Source: Rhodobacteraceae bacterium EL53 (GTDB lineage Bacteria; Pseudomonadota; Alphaproteobacteria; Rhodobacterales; Rhodobacteraceae). Taken from it: DNA of 64,000 bases. Shown here piece after piece: positions 26,959-36,110 of this stretch. Each line of letters begins with the position of its first letter. Within the stretch, counting starts at the first letter, position 1. The notes below the pieces were generated by a model. It did no database searches. It was given only the letters and a program-made list of their open reading frames with translations, and was not told the DNA's origin. The translations under genes and the position numbers were made by a program. The DNA lies in contig OMPR01000008.1 of the NCBI GenBank assembly GCA_900313015.1, forward strand, positions 62,001-126,000, written 5' to 3'.

Positions 26959-29796
26959 ATGAGCGCACCTTCCCGAATCGTGGCTGTGTTAGGCCCGACC
27001 AATACAGGCAAAACGCATTACGCGATTGATCGGATGTTGGGTCATCGGACCGGCATCATCGGCCTGCCATTGCGACTGCTTGCCCGCGAGGTCTATGACA
27101 AAATCGTTGCGATACGTGGCCCTTCCGTTGTGGCCTTGGTCACGGGGGAAGAGCGGATCGTGCCCCCCAGGACCAAGTATTGGGTGTGCACAGTTGAGGC
27201 GATGCCCGAAGGGATGGGCGCAGATTTTGTTGCGGTCGACGAGATTCAGCTTTGCGCTGATCCTGAACGGGGGCATGTGTTTACGGATCGGTTGTTGCGT
27301 TCGCGTGGGTTGCTCGAAACCATATTTATGGGCGCGGACACTATGCGTGGCCCCATTCAAGCTCTGGTTCCTGAAGCACAATTCGTGCGTCGAGAACGAA
27401 TGTCTGAATTGGTCTATGGTGGTTCGAAAAAGATAAGCAGAATGCCGCCCCGTAGTGCAATTGTAGGATTTTCAGTTGAGAATGTGTATGCGATTGCTGA
27501 ACTTTTGCGCCGCCAAAAGGGCGGTGCCGCTGTGGTTATGGGGGCGCTTAGCCCTAGAACTCGGAATGCGCAGGTCGAATTGTATCAAAATGGTGAGGTC
27601 GATTATCTGGTGGCTACAGATGCCATTGGGATGGGTCTCAACCTAGATATCGACCACGTTGCTTTTTCTTCGCTATCCAAATTCGATGGGCGTCGAATGC
27701 GAGCTTTGGCCCCGAATGAGTTGGCGCAGATTGCGGGTCGCGCGGGACGCGGGATGTCGCATGGATCGTTTGGAGTGACGGGTGAGGCGCCTCCGCTTGA
27801 CGAAGGTATGGCGCAGGCAATCATGGAGCATCGGTTTACGCCGTTGAAAAAACTCAACTGGCGGAATGCGGCTTTGCGATTTGGCACGGTGGATGCATTG
27901 ATCCACGCGCTTGAGGAAAGCCCAGATAACGAAAATCTGCTTAAAGCTCGGCCTGCAGATGACCTGAATACGCTCAAGACCTTATCGCAAATTCCCGAAG
28001 TGATGGCGCGTGCCAGCGATGGTGAGTCGGTGCGCCTGTTGTGGGATGTCTGCCGAATCCCTGACTTTCGTGGAATCAGCCATTCGGAGCATGCAAACTT
28101 ACTTGAGGTGATTTTTAACTACCTTCACCAGAATGGCGCGCTACCTGATGATTGGTTGGCGCGCCAAATTAAGCGAATTGACCGTACTGATGGTGATATT
28201 GATGCACTTAGTAAGAGATTGGCCTATATTCGGACGTGGACATATGTCGCGCAACGTCGTGGGTGGGTTAAAGACGAAAACCATTGGCGCGGGGAAACGC
28301 GCGCTGTAGAAGACCGAGTGTCAGATGCGCTGCACGAGCGCTTGACCCAGCGATTTGTGGACCGGCGCACATCCGTGCTCTTGCGCCGGCTCAAACAGAA
28401 GGAGGCCCTTTTGGCCGAAGTGAATGACAAGGGTGAAGTGACCGTCGAAGGAGAATTCGTTGGTCGTCTCGAAGGGTTCCGGTTCTCGCCGGACAAAAGC
28501 GCTCAGGGTGCTGAGGCGAAAGCGTTGAAAAGCGCATCGCTCCAAGCCCTCGCGCCGCAGTTCCATCTGCGCGCAGATCGGTTTTATAACGCACCAGATA
28601 CTGAGATCGATTATACTGAACAGGGTGGCCTCATGTGGGGCGAACACGCTGTTGGTAAGTTGGTCGCGGGTGCTGAGCCGCTCAAACCGATGGTTGAAGT
28701 GTTTGTTGATGAAGCTGCAGGCCCTGATGTTGCGCAAAAAGTGCAACGCCGCCTGCAACACTTCATTGATCGTAAGGTTGCCGCGCTGTTTGAGCCGCTG
28801 ACCAACCTTCAGCGCGATGAAGAGCTGAGCGGGCTGGCCCGCGGTTTTGCCTTCCGTATGGTCGAAGCGCTTGGCATTTTGCCGCGTGCCGCTGTCGCCC
28901 AAGAGGTGAAAGATCTGGATCAGGACGCACGTGGTGCTTTGCGTAAGCATGGTATCCGGTTTGGCCAATTCACGATCTTTATGCCGTTGCTGCTGAAACC
29001 AGCGCCGACACGTTTGCGTCTGGTGTTGTGGTCTTTGGCGCAGGGGCTTCAGGAATTTCCCGAAGCACCGCCTCCGGGCTTGGTTACAGTTCCAGCCATC
29101 AAGGACGCGCCTCAAGGGTATGACACCATGAGCGGGTATCGGGATGCCGGTGATCGGTCGATTCGGATTGATATGCTTGAACGCCTTGCTGATATGCTGC
29201 GGTCCGAAGACAGCCGTGGTGGGTTTGAAGCCAAGGCTGACATGCTGTCGATCACTGGTATGACTCTGGAGCAGTTCGTTGAACTGATGCAGGGCCTTGG
29301 CTACAAAGCCGAAAAAGGTGAGCGGGCAAAAGTCAAAGCTGCTGTGGAAACGGCGACATCTACCGTTGATGCCACGCCCGAAGTTGACACTGCTGCGCAA
29401 GCTGAAGCGCCTGCTGAAACAGTGGCCGCTGAAGTCGCAGAGGCAGCCGCCGAACCAGCCCCCGCTGAAGCAGCAAGTGACGCTGCAGAAGCGCCATCTG
29501 CTGAGGCAGCCGCTGAAATGGAGGTGTTCTACACCTTCACTTGGGGTCGTGTGAACCGTCCGGCAAACCGGGGTCCACGTCGTGATCAGACCGATGGCGC
29601 TCGCCCGCAAGGGAAAGGCAAGCCGCGCGGTAAGGGTCAACAAGACGGTGGCCGTGGCAAACCACAGGGCAAAAAAGGTGGGCGTCCGCAACAGGGTGCA
29701 AAAACCTTCTCGTCCCGTCCTGCGCGTCCAGAGAAAAAGATCGATCCTGATAACCCGTTTGCAGCAGCGCTGATGGGTCTTAAAGACGGTAAGTAA
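26959..29796 (+). CDS. SUV3-like ATP-dependent RNA helicase with basic C-terminal tail
   Basis: A 945-residue superfamily 2 helicase closely resembling mitochondrial SUV3. Walker A is GPTNTGKTH (12-20), Walker B is VDEIQ (94-98) rather than DEAD, and motif VI is QIAGRAGRG (257-265). A helical SUV3-type region follows (about 330-560). After residue 800 the protein becomes Ala/Glu/Pro-rich and then ends in a Gly/Lys/Arg/Gln-rich stretch (about 875-925), typical of RNA-binding tails. Likely role: unwinding structured RNA during turnover or ribosome work. The S4 RNA-binding gene starts six bases after the stop, so both are one operon and probably act on the same RNA. Ribosome site GGGGCAGAGG precedes the ATG. 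Confidence 0.88.
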   Translation: MSAPSRIVAVLGPTNTGKTHYAIDRMLGHRTGIIGLPLRLLAREVYDKIVAIRGPSVVALVTGEERIVPPRTKYWVCTVEAMPEGMGADFVAVDEIQLCADPERGHVFTDRLLRSRGLLETIFMGADTMRGPIQALVPEAQFVRRERMSELVYGGSKKISRMPPRSAIVGFSVENVYAIAELLRRQKGGAAVVMGALSPRTRNAQVELYQNGEVDYLVATDAIGMGLNLDIDHVAFSSLSKFDGRRMRALAPNELAQIAGRAGRGMSHGSFGVTGEAPPLDEGMAQAIMEHRFTPLKKLNWRNAALRFGTVDALIHALEESPDNENLLKARPADDLNTLKTLSQIPEVMARASDGESVRLLWDVCRIPDFRGISHSEHANLLEVIFNYLHQNGALPDDWLARQIKRIDRTDGDIDALSKRLAYIRTWTYVAQRRGWVKDENHWRGETRAVEDRVSDALHERLTQRFVDRRTSVLLRRLKQKEALLAEVNDKGEVTVEGEFVGRLEGFRFSPDKSAQGAEAKALKSASLQALAPQFHLRADRFYNAPDTEIDYTEQGGLMWGEHAVGKLVAGAEPLKPMVEVFVDEAAGPDVAQKVQRRLQHFIDRKVAALFEPLTNLQRDEELSGLARGFAFRMVEALGILPRAAVAQEVKDLDQDARGALRKHGIRFGQFTIFMPLLLKPAPTRLRLVLWSLAQGLQEFPEAPPPGLVTVPAIKDAPQGYDTMSGYRDAGDRSIRIDMLERLADMLRSEDSRGGFEAKADMLSITGMTLEQFVELMQGLGYKAEKGERAKVKAAVETATSTVDATPEVDTAAQAEAPAETVAAEVAEAAAEPAPAEAASDAAEAPSAEAAAEMEVFYTFTWGRVNRPANRGPRRDQTDGARPQGKGKPRGKGQQDGGRGKPQGKKGGRPQQGAKTFSSRPARPEKKIDPDNPFAAALMGLKDGK

Positions 29797-29802
29797 TCGT
29801 CG

Positions 29803-30174
29803 ATGAGCGAGGCTCAGCCGAAACTCAGACTTGATAAATGGCTTTGGCAGGCCCGGTTCTTTAAGACCCGGAGCCTGGCAGCCAAACAAGTCGGTGCAGG
29901 GCATGTGCGTGTAAATGGAAACCGGGCCCTTAAACCTGCTTTCGCGGTGGGGCCCGGAGACGTTTTGACCTTTGCCCAAGGTCGTGATGTGCGTGTTGTA
30001 CGTGTGGTTGCGTTGGGGGAACGACGTGGACCGGCCCCAGAGGCGCAAACGTTATTCGATGATTTGACAGAAAAACGGGAAAAGAAACCCGACAATCCCA
30101 AATATGAGGGAAAAGGTCGCCCGTCCAAACGTGAAAGGCGCGCGCTTGATCTTTCTCGCAGGTCTGACCTGTGA
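29803..30174 (+). CDS. S4 domain RNA-binding protein (HslR / Hsp15-like)
   Basis: A 123-residue protein whose first ~65 residues form an S4 RNA-binding domain: LRLDKWLWQARFFKTRSLAA and GHVRVNGNRALKPAFAVGPG. The tail (70-123) is basic, with KGRPSKRERRALDLSRR. Hsp15 of E. coli binds stalled 50S subunits carrying peptidyl-tRNA; a similar ribosome-rescue role is plausible. The gene begins six bases after the helicase gene and precedes fdxA by 66 bases. Start MSEAQPKLRLDK is supported by its place just after the helicase stop. Confidence 0.88.
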   Translation: MSEAQPKLRLDKWLWQARFFKTRSLAAKQVGAGHVRVNGNRALKPAFAVGPGDVLTFAQGRDVRVVRVVALGERRGPAPEAQTLFDDLTEKREKKPDNPKYEGKGRPSKRERRALDLSRRSDL

Positions 30175-30240
30175 TCATCCCTTGAAGAAAAGGCCTCGCT
30201 GATTTAGCTAGTCGTCCAAAGCGTAAGTGGAAAGCAAACC

Positions 30241-30579
30241 ATGACCTATGTCGTCACTGATAACTGTATTGCCTGCAAATACACCGACTGTGTCGAGGTT
30301 TGTCCGGTAGATTGTTTTTACGAAGGTGAAAACACTCTGGTCATTCACCCGGACGAATGTATCGACTGTGGCGTGTGCGAACCGGAATGCCCGGCTGACG
30401 CAATTCGCCCGGATACTGAGCCCGGAATGGACAAGTGGGTTGATTTCAATCGCAAGTATTCAGAGCTGTGGCCGGTTATCGTCACCAAGAAAGAGCCAAT
30501 GGCAGGTCACGAAGAGCGTGACGGTGAAGAGGGCAAGATGGAGAAGTATTTCTCTGAGGCGCCGGGCGAAGGCGGTTAA
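30241..30579 (+). CDS. fdxA: 7Fe (3Fe-4S/4Fe-4S) ferredoxin FdxA
   Basis: A 112-residue ferredoxin of the Azotobacter FdI type, a low-potential cytoplasmic electron carrier. Cluster ligands are [17 protein letters not shown] in the first motif, where the extra spacing gives a 3Fe-4S site, and [12 protein letters not shown] in the second. The C-terminal extension after residue 60 ([19 protein letters not shown]) is the usual one for this class. Start ATG at 30241 is 10-12 bases after a weak GGAAAG. It lies between the S4 gene and carD. Confidence 0.95.
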   Translation: MTYVVTDNCIACKYTDCVEVCPVDCFYEGENTLVIHPDECIDCGVCEPECPADAIRPDTEPGMDKWVDFNRKYSELWPVIVTKKEPMAGHEERDGEEGKMEKYFSEAPGEGG

Positions 30580-30861
30580 GCGATTCGTTTTCAACTTCGG
30601 CTTTTTGCAGATGAAATGCTGTGGATAAGGTGCTGAAAGCAAAGATATATCCGAAAGTTAACCTTAGGTCGGCTTTCGGACCACCTATTTTTGTGCTAAC
30701 ATACACCTCTACATGATGTTAACGATCGGGATGTGCTCCAACAGTCTGCTCACTTTGGAGCGTTAGACTTATTGATAATCGTACCGCCTGCCGGGGGAAA
30801 TGTTCTCCTGCATGTGGACTTTTTGTCGTTTGCACCCGACTCGAAGCAAGGAAAGATCTGA
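30580..30861 (+). promoter_or_regulatory. fdxA-carD intergenic region with imperfect hairpin
   Basis: About 280 bases. CCGAAAG (30651-30657) pairs with CTTTCGG (30673-30679), and inside it ACCT pairs with AGGT, forming an interrupted stem; the downstream run TATTTTTG makes it a weak terminator candidate for fdxA. The remainder is probably the carD promoter and a long leader. No small gene is supported. Confidence 0.4.
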
Positions 30862-31383
30862 ATGTCAAAATCGAAGAAGCTCGACTTTCGCCCCAACGAT
30901 TATGTGGTTTACCCGGCGCACGGAGTCGGACAGATCATTTCTGTTGAAGAGCAGGAAGTCGCCGGCTATGCGCTTGAGCTGTTCGTGATTTCGTTCGAGA
31001 AAGACAAGATGACCCTGCGGGTGCCAACAAACAAGGCAACCGAAATTGGGATGCGCAGCCTCAGCTCGCCAGATGTGATCAATCAGGCGATGAAGACCCT
31101 AAAGGGCAAGGCCAAGGTTAAGCGCGCAATGTGGTCGCGCCGGGCGCAAGAATACGAACAGAAAATCAACTCGGGCGATTTGATTGCAATTGCCGAAGTG
31201 GTTCGTGACTTGCACCGCACCGATGACCAGCGCGAGCAAAGCTATTCCGAGCGTCAGCTTTACGAAGCCGCGTTGGAGCGATTGACCCGCGAAGTTGCTG
31301 CCGTATCCGGTGGCGATGAAATCTTGGCGGCGAAACAAGTTGGTGATGTACTGGCTTCACGCGTGGCACCAGCCGCCGCCTGA
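30862..31383 (+). CDS. carD: CarD family RNA polymerase-binding transcription regulator
   Basis: A 173-residue CarD/CdnL protein. The N-terminal RNA-polymerase-interacting (Tudor-like) domain starts RPNDYVVYPAHGVGQIISVE; the C-terminal helical DNA-binding domain (about 75-160) contains KRAMWSRRAQEYEQKINSGD. CarD stabilises open promoter complexes, especially at rRNA promoters. Ribosome site AAGGAAAG precedes the ATG. Gene order helicase-S4-fdxA-carD is one I associate with alphaproteobacteria. A terminator follows. Confidence 0.95.
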   Translation: MSKSKKLDFRPNDYVVYPAHGVGQIISVEEQEVAGYALELFVISFEKDKMTLRVPTNKATEIGMRSLSSPDVINQAMKTLKGKAKVKRAMWSRRAQEYEQKINSGDLIAIAEVVRDLHRTDDQREQSYSERQLYEAALERLTREVAAVSGGDEILAAKQVGDVLASRVAPAAA

Positions 31384-31407
31384 TCATAGGTTGCAATGCT
31401 GAATTAT

Positions 31408-31434
31408 GGCCGCTCCTGTTTGGGGCGGCCTTTA
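31408..31434 (+). terminator. Rho-independent terminator after carD
   Basis: GGCCGCTCC (31408-31416) pairs with GGGGCGGCC (31422-31430) including one G-T wobble, followed by TTTATCGTTT. Its position argues against any channel gene start upstream of it. Confidence 0.75.
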
Positions 31435-31525
31435 TCGTTTCATCCTAAATGTACCTGTCAGTTATGCAGGCTTGCATCTTAACCTTTTTCTGCGCTTAGA
31501 TATTATTGGCGGAACGGGGTTTGGA

Positions 31526-32299
31526 ATGGCCACATTCAAAAATCTGGTTAGGGGACTGTACCTTGGCAAAGGGTCTGTCTCTGTTCATTTCCGTTATGCG
31601 CTGATCCTGTTTGATGCATTGACGATCCTGTTTTTGGCTGGCACGGCTCATCTTGAGAATGGCCCAGGGATGAATTTGATAAGTTTCCTCGTTGGCATCG
31701 TCATTTTGTGTGATTTTTCGGCCCGCCTTTGGATTTCGAAACACCGCCTTGAACTGCTGAAACAGATTTATACGATTGCTGATATTATTGTGATTGTATC
31801 GTTGTTTCTGGATCCGTTTTTGACTGGAAACCTTGCCTTTTTGCGAATTTTACGCGGATTGCGCTTGATCCATTCATATCATTTGCTGCGGGATCTTCGC
31901 CGGGACAGCCATTTTTTTCGCACCCACGAGGACGCCGTTATTGCATCGATCAATCTACTGGTCTTTGTGTTTGCAACCACCACCGCGGTTCTCGTTTTCT
32001 TCATTGACCCAGAAGTAAGTCAAACTCCCTATATTGACGCGCTGTATTTCACGATGGCGACCCTAACGACCACTGGTTTCGGGGATGTCACCTTAGTAAC
32101 GCCGGGCGGAAAGCTGTTTTCGGTCTTCATCATGGTGGTGGGGGTGGCGTTGTTTGTCCGTCTGGCTCAGGCGATTTTTATGCCGCAAAAGGTGCGCCAT
32201 AAATGCCGAGACTGCGGTTTGTTTCGACACGACCCAGATGCGGTTCATTGCAAGCACTGTGGTGGATTGCTTAAAATCGAGACTGGTGGCTTAGGTTAG
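31526..32299 (+). CDS. Six-TM potassium channel with C-terminal zinc ribbon
   Basis: A 257-residue voltage-gated-type ion channel. Four helices of a sensor-like domain (residues about 18-125) include an arginine-rich S4-like stretch RILRGLRLIHSYHLLRDLRR. The pore loop reads ATLTTTGFGDV, a T-T-G-F-G-D potassium selectivity filter (Phe replaces Tyr), followed by the last helix. The C-terminus (about 226-248) has C-x-x-C, eleven residues, then C-x-x-C, a small zinc ribbon, which is unusual for a channel and may be a metal- or redox-sensing gate. I chose MATFKNLVRG (31526) because the longer frame overlaps the carD terminator. Its stop codon interlocks with that of cobS on the other strand. Confidence 0.82.
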   Translation: MATFKNLVRGLYLGKGSVSVHFRYALILFDALTILFLAGTAHLENGPGMNLISFLVGIVILCDFSARLWISKHRLELLKQIYTIADIIVIVSLFLDPFLTGNLAFLRILRGLRLIHSYHLLRDLRRDSHFFRTHEDAVIASINLLVFVFATTTAVLVFFIDPEVSQTPYIDALYFTMATLTTTGFGDVTLVTPGGKLFSVFIMVVGVALFVRLAQAIFMPQKVRHKCRDCGLFRHDPDAVHCKHCGGLLKIETGGLG

Positions 32300-33060
32300 G
32301 TGACGGCTAATATGGTCATCAGGAATGAAATCTCGGTTATCTGCTGCGTTGCCCCAAGAATATCACCGGTTTGACCGCCAATTTTTGCCTTTGCAATCAG
32401 AGCTAGCCCAATGAACAGTAATACGGAAATGGCAGCAGGCATCAGACTGCCTGAGCCAATAAGAACGCCATTTATCCCCAAAGCCAGGAGCAAACCGCCG
32501 ATACAGGTTTTCTTCGTTGGTGCGCCAACCCCATGACTAAGCCCTGATTTCCGAGCATTGGGTAGAGCTGCCATCATCACCGGCATCAAGGCGCGGGACC
32601 ATACGGCGGCAGCGATCAAAGCCAGAAACATGCCTGTCGTGATCAAGGCGGTAATCAGCGCCCAACGCAACAACTGACTCAGGATCAGCGCCAAAACACC
32701 ATAAGTGCCGATATGACTGTCCTTCATGATTTCCAGCCGCCGTTCACGGGTAAACCCGCCCCACAATCCATCGGCGGTGTCGGCCAGCCCATCCTCGTGC
32801 ATTGCGCCGGTGGTGACAATTAAAAGGGTTAGTACGATAGCCGCGCTGACGGGCGGTGGTTGGTTGAGCCCGCTTAAAATCCAGCCCACCAAACAGGCCA
32901 TCGCACTAAGGACAAGGCCCACCAAAGGAAATGCCCAGGATGCGTTGGATTGCCGGGTAAACACGCGGCTTGGCAGTTCCGGTAGGGGCAAGCGGGTCAA
33001 AAGCACCAGCGCAAGTGGAATATCCCAGGCCGAGACGGCAGGACTGTCGTTTTTTGGCAC
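32296..33060 (-). CDS. cobS: Adenosylcobinamide-GDP ribazoletransferase (cobalamin synthase)
   Basis: A 254-residue membrane enzyme that joins adenosylcobinamide-GDP and alpha-ribazole in the last stage of B12 assembly. The motif [20 protein letters not shown] carries the metal-binding E-D-G-L-A-D-x-x-D-G, and [20 protein letters not shown] is the second family block. The start is GTG at 33060 with GGAGAGG seven bases upstream; codons further upstream are antisense to cobT. The gene is divergent from cobT, with 79 bases between starts, as expected for two enzymes of the nucleotide loop pathway. Its stop overlaps that of the K+ channel gene. Confidence 0.93.
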   Translation of the reverse strand: MPKNDSPAVSAWDIPLALVLLTRLPLPELPSRVFTRQSNASWAFPLVGLVLSAMACLVGWILSGLNQPPPVSAAIVLTLLIVTTGAMHEDGLADTADGLWGGFTRERRLEIMKDSHIGTYGVLALILSQLLRWALITALITTGMFLALIAAAVWSRALMPVMMAALPNARKSGLSHGVGAPTKKTCIGGLLLALGINGVLIGSGSLMPAAISVLLFIGLALIAKAKIGGQTGDILGATQQITEISFLMTILAVT

Positions 33061-33139
33061 TTCCTGGCCTCTCCGGGTCTTGTGGCATTGGATACATTGG
33101 TTAAACACACAGGACCACCCTGATGCAACGAGGCTTTTC

Positions 33140-34153
33140 ATGCTGCCCGAATTGACTGACCTATCGACTTTCCGCGACCTTCTTGTTGGGGCTCCGGGCC
33201 CGGATGGGGCTGCAACCACCGGAGCGCAAGAGCGTAACGGACAATTGACCAAACCCCCCGGCGCGTTGGGGCGGTTGGAAGATCTGGCGATCTGGTACGC
33301 TGGCTGGCGTGGGAGCCCTCGACCCACGGTAGAGGCGCCTCAGGTCATTGTGTTTGCTGGCAACCACGGTGTAACGGCGCAAGGCGTCTCGGCCTTTCCA
33401 GCCGAAGTGACTGTGCAGATGGTAATGAATTTCCAGAATGGCGGCGCCGCGATCAATCAATTGGCAAAGGCCGCCGGGGCCAAGATGGATGTGCACGCGC
33501 TGGAGTTGGAGAATCCGACCGCCGATTTCACCCAAGCCCCTGCGTTGAGCGAGGCTGAGCTGTTGACCGCTTTGCAGGTTGGGTGGAACGCAGTTGATCC
33601 AGAGTCCGACCTATTGGTTGTGGGCGAGATGGGAATTGGCAATACAACGCCCGCTGCCGCAATCGGCTGTGCCTTGTTTGGCGGCGATGCCGAGGAATGG
33701 ACTGGTCGGGGCACTGGTGTCGATGACGCAGGTCTTGCCAATAAAACCCGTGTTGTCGCAGAAGGTGTGGCATTGCATGGCGATACACAAGATGGGCTAG
33801 AGGTATTGCGTTGCCTTGGCGGCCGAGAGATTGCTGCCATGGCTGGTGCGATTGCAGCGGCGCGGGTTCTGCGGATTCCTGTTATCCTGGACGGATTTAT
33901 TTGCTGTGCGGCTGCGGCGTGTCTGGCTAAAACGTCTCAGGGCGCGTTGGACCACACCGTTGCTGGACATCAGAGTGCCGAAGGGGCCCACAGCAGTTTG
34001 CTGGGTCACCTCAACAAAGAACCGTTGTTGACGCTCGGGTTGCGTCTGGGCGAAGGGTCCGGCGGTACGTTGGCTATCAACATCGTCAAAAGTGCGATCG
34101 CATGCCACTCGGGCATGGCGACCTTTGCCGAAGCAGGTGTCTCAGACGGTTGA
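33140..34153 (+). CDS. cobT: Nicotinate-nucleotide--dimethylbenzimidazole phosphoribosyltransferase
   Basis: A 337-residue cytoplasmic enzyme that makes alpha-ribazole phosphate for the lower ligand of cobalamin. Family blocks include [59 protein letters not shown] and [20 protein letters not shown]; the C-terminal part has [16 protein letters not shown] with the catalytic glutamate region. ATG at 33140 follows CGAGG. It is divergent from cobS and convergent with the Kef-type antiporter gene. No cobalamin riboswitch fits in the short gap. Confidence 0.95.
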   Translation: MLPELTDLSTFRDLLVGAPGPDGAATTGAQERNGQLTKPPGALGRLEDLAIWYAGWRGSPRPTVEAPQVIVFAGNHGVTAQGVSAFPAEVTVQMVMNFQNGGAAINQLAKAAGAKMDVHALELENPTADFTQAPALSEAELLTALQVGWNAVDPESDLLVVGEMGIGNTTPAAAIGCALFGGDAEEWTGRGTGVDDAGLANKTRVVAEGVALHGDTQDGLEVLRCLGGREIAAMAGAIAAARVLRIPVILDGFICCAAAACLAKTSQGALDHTVAGHQSAEGAHSSLLGHLNKEPLLTLGLRLGEGSGGTLAINIVKSAIACHSGMATFAEAGVSDG

Positions 34154-34195
34154 TATTTGCTGTGCCTGAGTTGCCAGGGCAGGTGCCCCAGCAGC

Positions 34196-36091
34196 TCAGG
34201 TCTCTTTTGGTGGGTCAGCGTCGGCTAGCGCAAGGAGAGCAGTTTCCAGTTCTTTTTCAAGCTCCTGCGCGCGGGCAATGTATTCCGGGTTCTCCGATGC
34301 AGGTACACCGGGCTTCCATAACTGTGCTAAGTCGCGAATTGTTTTCCGATCATGGGCATAAAATGTTTTTTCCGCGCCGGCCGCTTCGTATTCGCTAAGA
34401 CCGATATTTTCGAGCACATAGCGTCCCGCCCGCAATGAACTGTCAAACGTCTCGCGCACGATGTCATTGGCCCCTGCCTGATAGAGGTCGTAAACATGAC
34501 TGCGGTGGCAGGCACGTGCGATAATGTGCAAATCAGGGCGGACACGCCGTGCGTAGCTCACCAGTTTGGTGATATTTTCAGGATCATTCATGGCGGCGAC
34601 CAAAACATGGGCTTTGTCGATGCCAGCCGCCTTGAGCAGCTCAGGTCGCGTCGGGTCCCCAAGAAATCCTTTCACCCCAAAGCGACGCATCAATTGGATG
34701 GTTTCCATGTCGTTATCCAAGACAATAGTTTTAAAGCCATAGGCCCGCACCAACCGATTGACGATTTGCCCGAAACGACCGATCCCGGCAATGATAACAG
34801 GACCCTGTTCATCAATTTTGTCAGCGACATGCTCCGGGACGGAATCTCTAATGTTGCGGGATAGCATGTCGTAGATGATGAAAAGGAGCGGTGTGATCAG
34901 CATGGTTAAGGCGATGATCAACAACAGCTTTTCTGCCAGGTCTTGCGGAATGACGTTTTGTTGGGTGGAAAACGCTAAGAGGATAAAACCAAATTCACCC
35001 GCCTGTGCCAACCCCAATGTAAACAGCCAACGATCACGTCCTTTCAGCTGAAATGCGCGTCCGACAACATAAAGAATGGCCCCCTTAGCAACGATAACCA
35101 GCAACGCCAATCCGATCAGGTCTAGGGGTTCTTCGAAAAAGGCGGTGAAATTAATGCCGGCCCCAACCGTGATGAAAAACAACCCCAATAGGAGGCCCTT
35201 GAAGGGCTCCAGATCGCTTTCCAGTTCGTGCCGAAACTCCGAGCTTGCCAGAACAACTCCGGCCAAAAAAGCTCCAAGAGCCGGCGACAGACCAACAAGG
35301 GTCATGAGAAAGGAGATGCCTACAACGATGACCAGGGCAAGTGCAGTATACATCTCTCGCAAGTGCGTTGCGTGGACAAAGCGAAATAGGGGGCGGGTTA
35401 GATATACCCCGGCCAGAATGACGAATGCGATGGCCGCAAGTGTGACCAATGTAACAGCCCATCCAGGTAGGCCCTCAACAAGGGACAGGGAATGCTCAGC
35501 CGCGGATGGACTGTGCTCCAATCCGCGATCAATCGAACCATCAACATTGAAATGCCTAGCTTCCTGCATTGCCAGCAATGGTAGGAAGGCCAGGATTGGG
35601 ATTACGGCGATGTCCTGTGTCAGCAACACAGAAAATGTGGAACGCCCACCGTTGGTCTTCATCAACCCCTTTTCGGACAAGGTTTGCAGCACAATCGCAG
35701 TCGAGGACAGCGACAGCGTTAAGCCAACCGCAAGCGACACATTCCAGGGGTGACCCGCAGCCAAGGCGGCAGTCATTAGGGCAAGGGTGGATACCAAAAT
35801 CTGCAACCCACCCAAACCGATCAGGCGATCGCGCATGTTCCATAGAACCCGAGGCTCTAACTCGAGCCCGATCAAGAACAACATCATGACCACCCCAAAT
35901 TCGGCCACATGCTGTAACTCTTCGGTTTCTGCCCCGACCAGTCCCAGAACCGGGCCAACAACAATGCCGGCGGCCAGATAGCCCAAAACCGACCCCAGCC
36001 CCAATCGCGCAGAGATCGGAACCGCGATCACGGCAGCGGCTAGGTAAATCATTGCTTGGTATAGAAAGTTTTCCAATTTTGGTCCTTTCAA
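34196..36091 (-). CDS. CPA2 family monovalent cation:proton antiporter (KefB/KefC-like)
   Basis: A 631-residue Kef-type transporter. The first ~380 residues form the Na+/H+ exchanger-like membrane domain (LGYLAAGIVVGPVLGLVG; SLSLSSTAIVLQTLSEKG; LGAFLAGVVLASSEFRHELE). About 405-525 is a TrkA-N (RCK) domain with the Rossmann G-x-G-x-x-G in IIAGIGRFGQIVNRLVRAYG and the acidic strand end IVLDND. It would exchange K+ or Na+ for protons, gated by a nucleotide or glutathione adduct. The AsnC-type gene ends 19 bases upstream and may be co-transcribed. The final ~100 residues include a Glu-rich helix. Confidence 0.92.
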   Translation of the reverse strand: MKGPKLENFLYQAMIYLAAAVIAVPISARLGLGSVLGYLAAGIVVGPVLGLVGAETEELQHVAEFGVVMMLFLIGLELEPRVLWNMRDRLIGLGGLQILVSTLALMTAALAAGHPWNVSLAVGLTLSLSSTAIVLQTLSEKGLMKTNGGRSTFSVLLTQDIAVIPILAFLPLLAMQEARHFNVDGSIDRGLEHSPSAAEHSLSLVEGLPGWAVTLVTLAAIAFVILAGVYLTRPLFRFVHATHLREMYTALALVIVVGISFLMTLVGLSPALGAFLAGVVLASSEFRHELESDLEPFKGLLLGLFFITVGAGINFTAFFEEPLDLIGLALLVIVAKGAILYVVGRAFQLKGRDRWLFTLGLAQAGEFGFILLAFSTQQNVIPQDLAEKLLLIIALTMLITPLLFIIYDMLSRNIRDSVPEHVADKIDEQGPVIIAGIGRFGQIVNRLVRAYGFKTIVLDNDMETIQLMRRFGVKGFLGDPTRPELLKAAGIDKAHVLVAAMNDPENITKLVSYARRVRPDLHIIARACHRSHVYDLYQAGANDIVRETFDSSLRAGRYVLENIGLSEYEAAGAEKTFYAHDRKTIRDLAQLWKPGVPASENPEYIARAQELEKELETALLALADADPPKET

Positions 36092-36110
36092 GGGGCAAAG
36101 GGGGGCGGAA

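Noticed and set aside
29380-29520. Repeat array in the helicase gene (GCTGAAGC-like units)
   Set aside because: This is codon-level low complexity from an Ala/Glu-rich protein tail, not a DNA repeat element or CRISPR.
28321-30048. 575-codon open frame on the minus strand opposite the SUV3-like helicase and S4 genes
   Set aside because: It is antisense to two clearly coding genes, has Cys/Ser/Phe/His-rich random-looking sequence, and no ribosome site or family similarity.
33061-33139. Cobalamin riboswitch between cobS and cobT
   Set aside because: The gap is 79 bases, far too short for the aptamer, and no B12-box-like sequence was seen.
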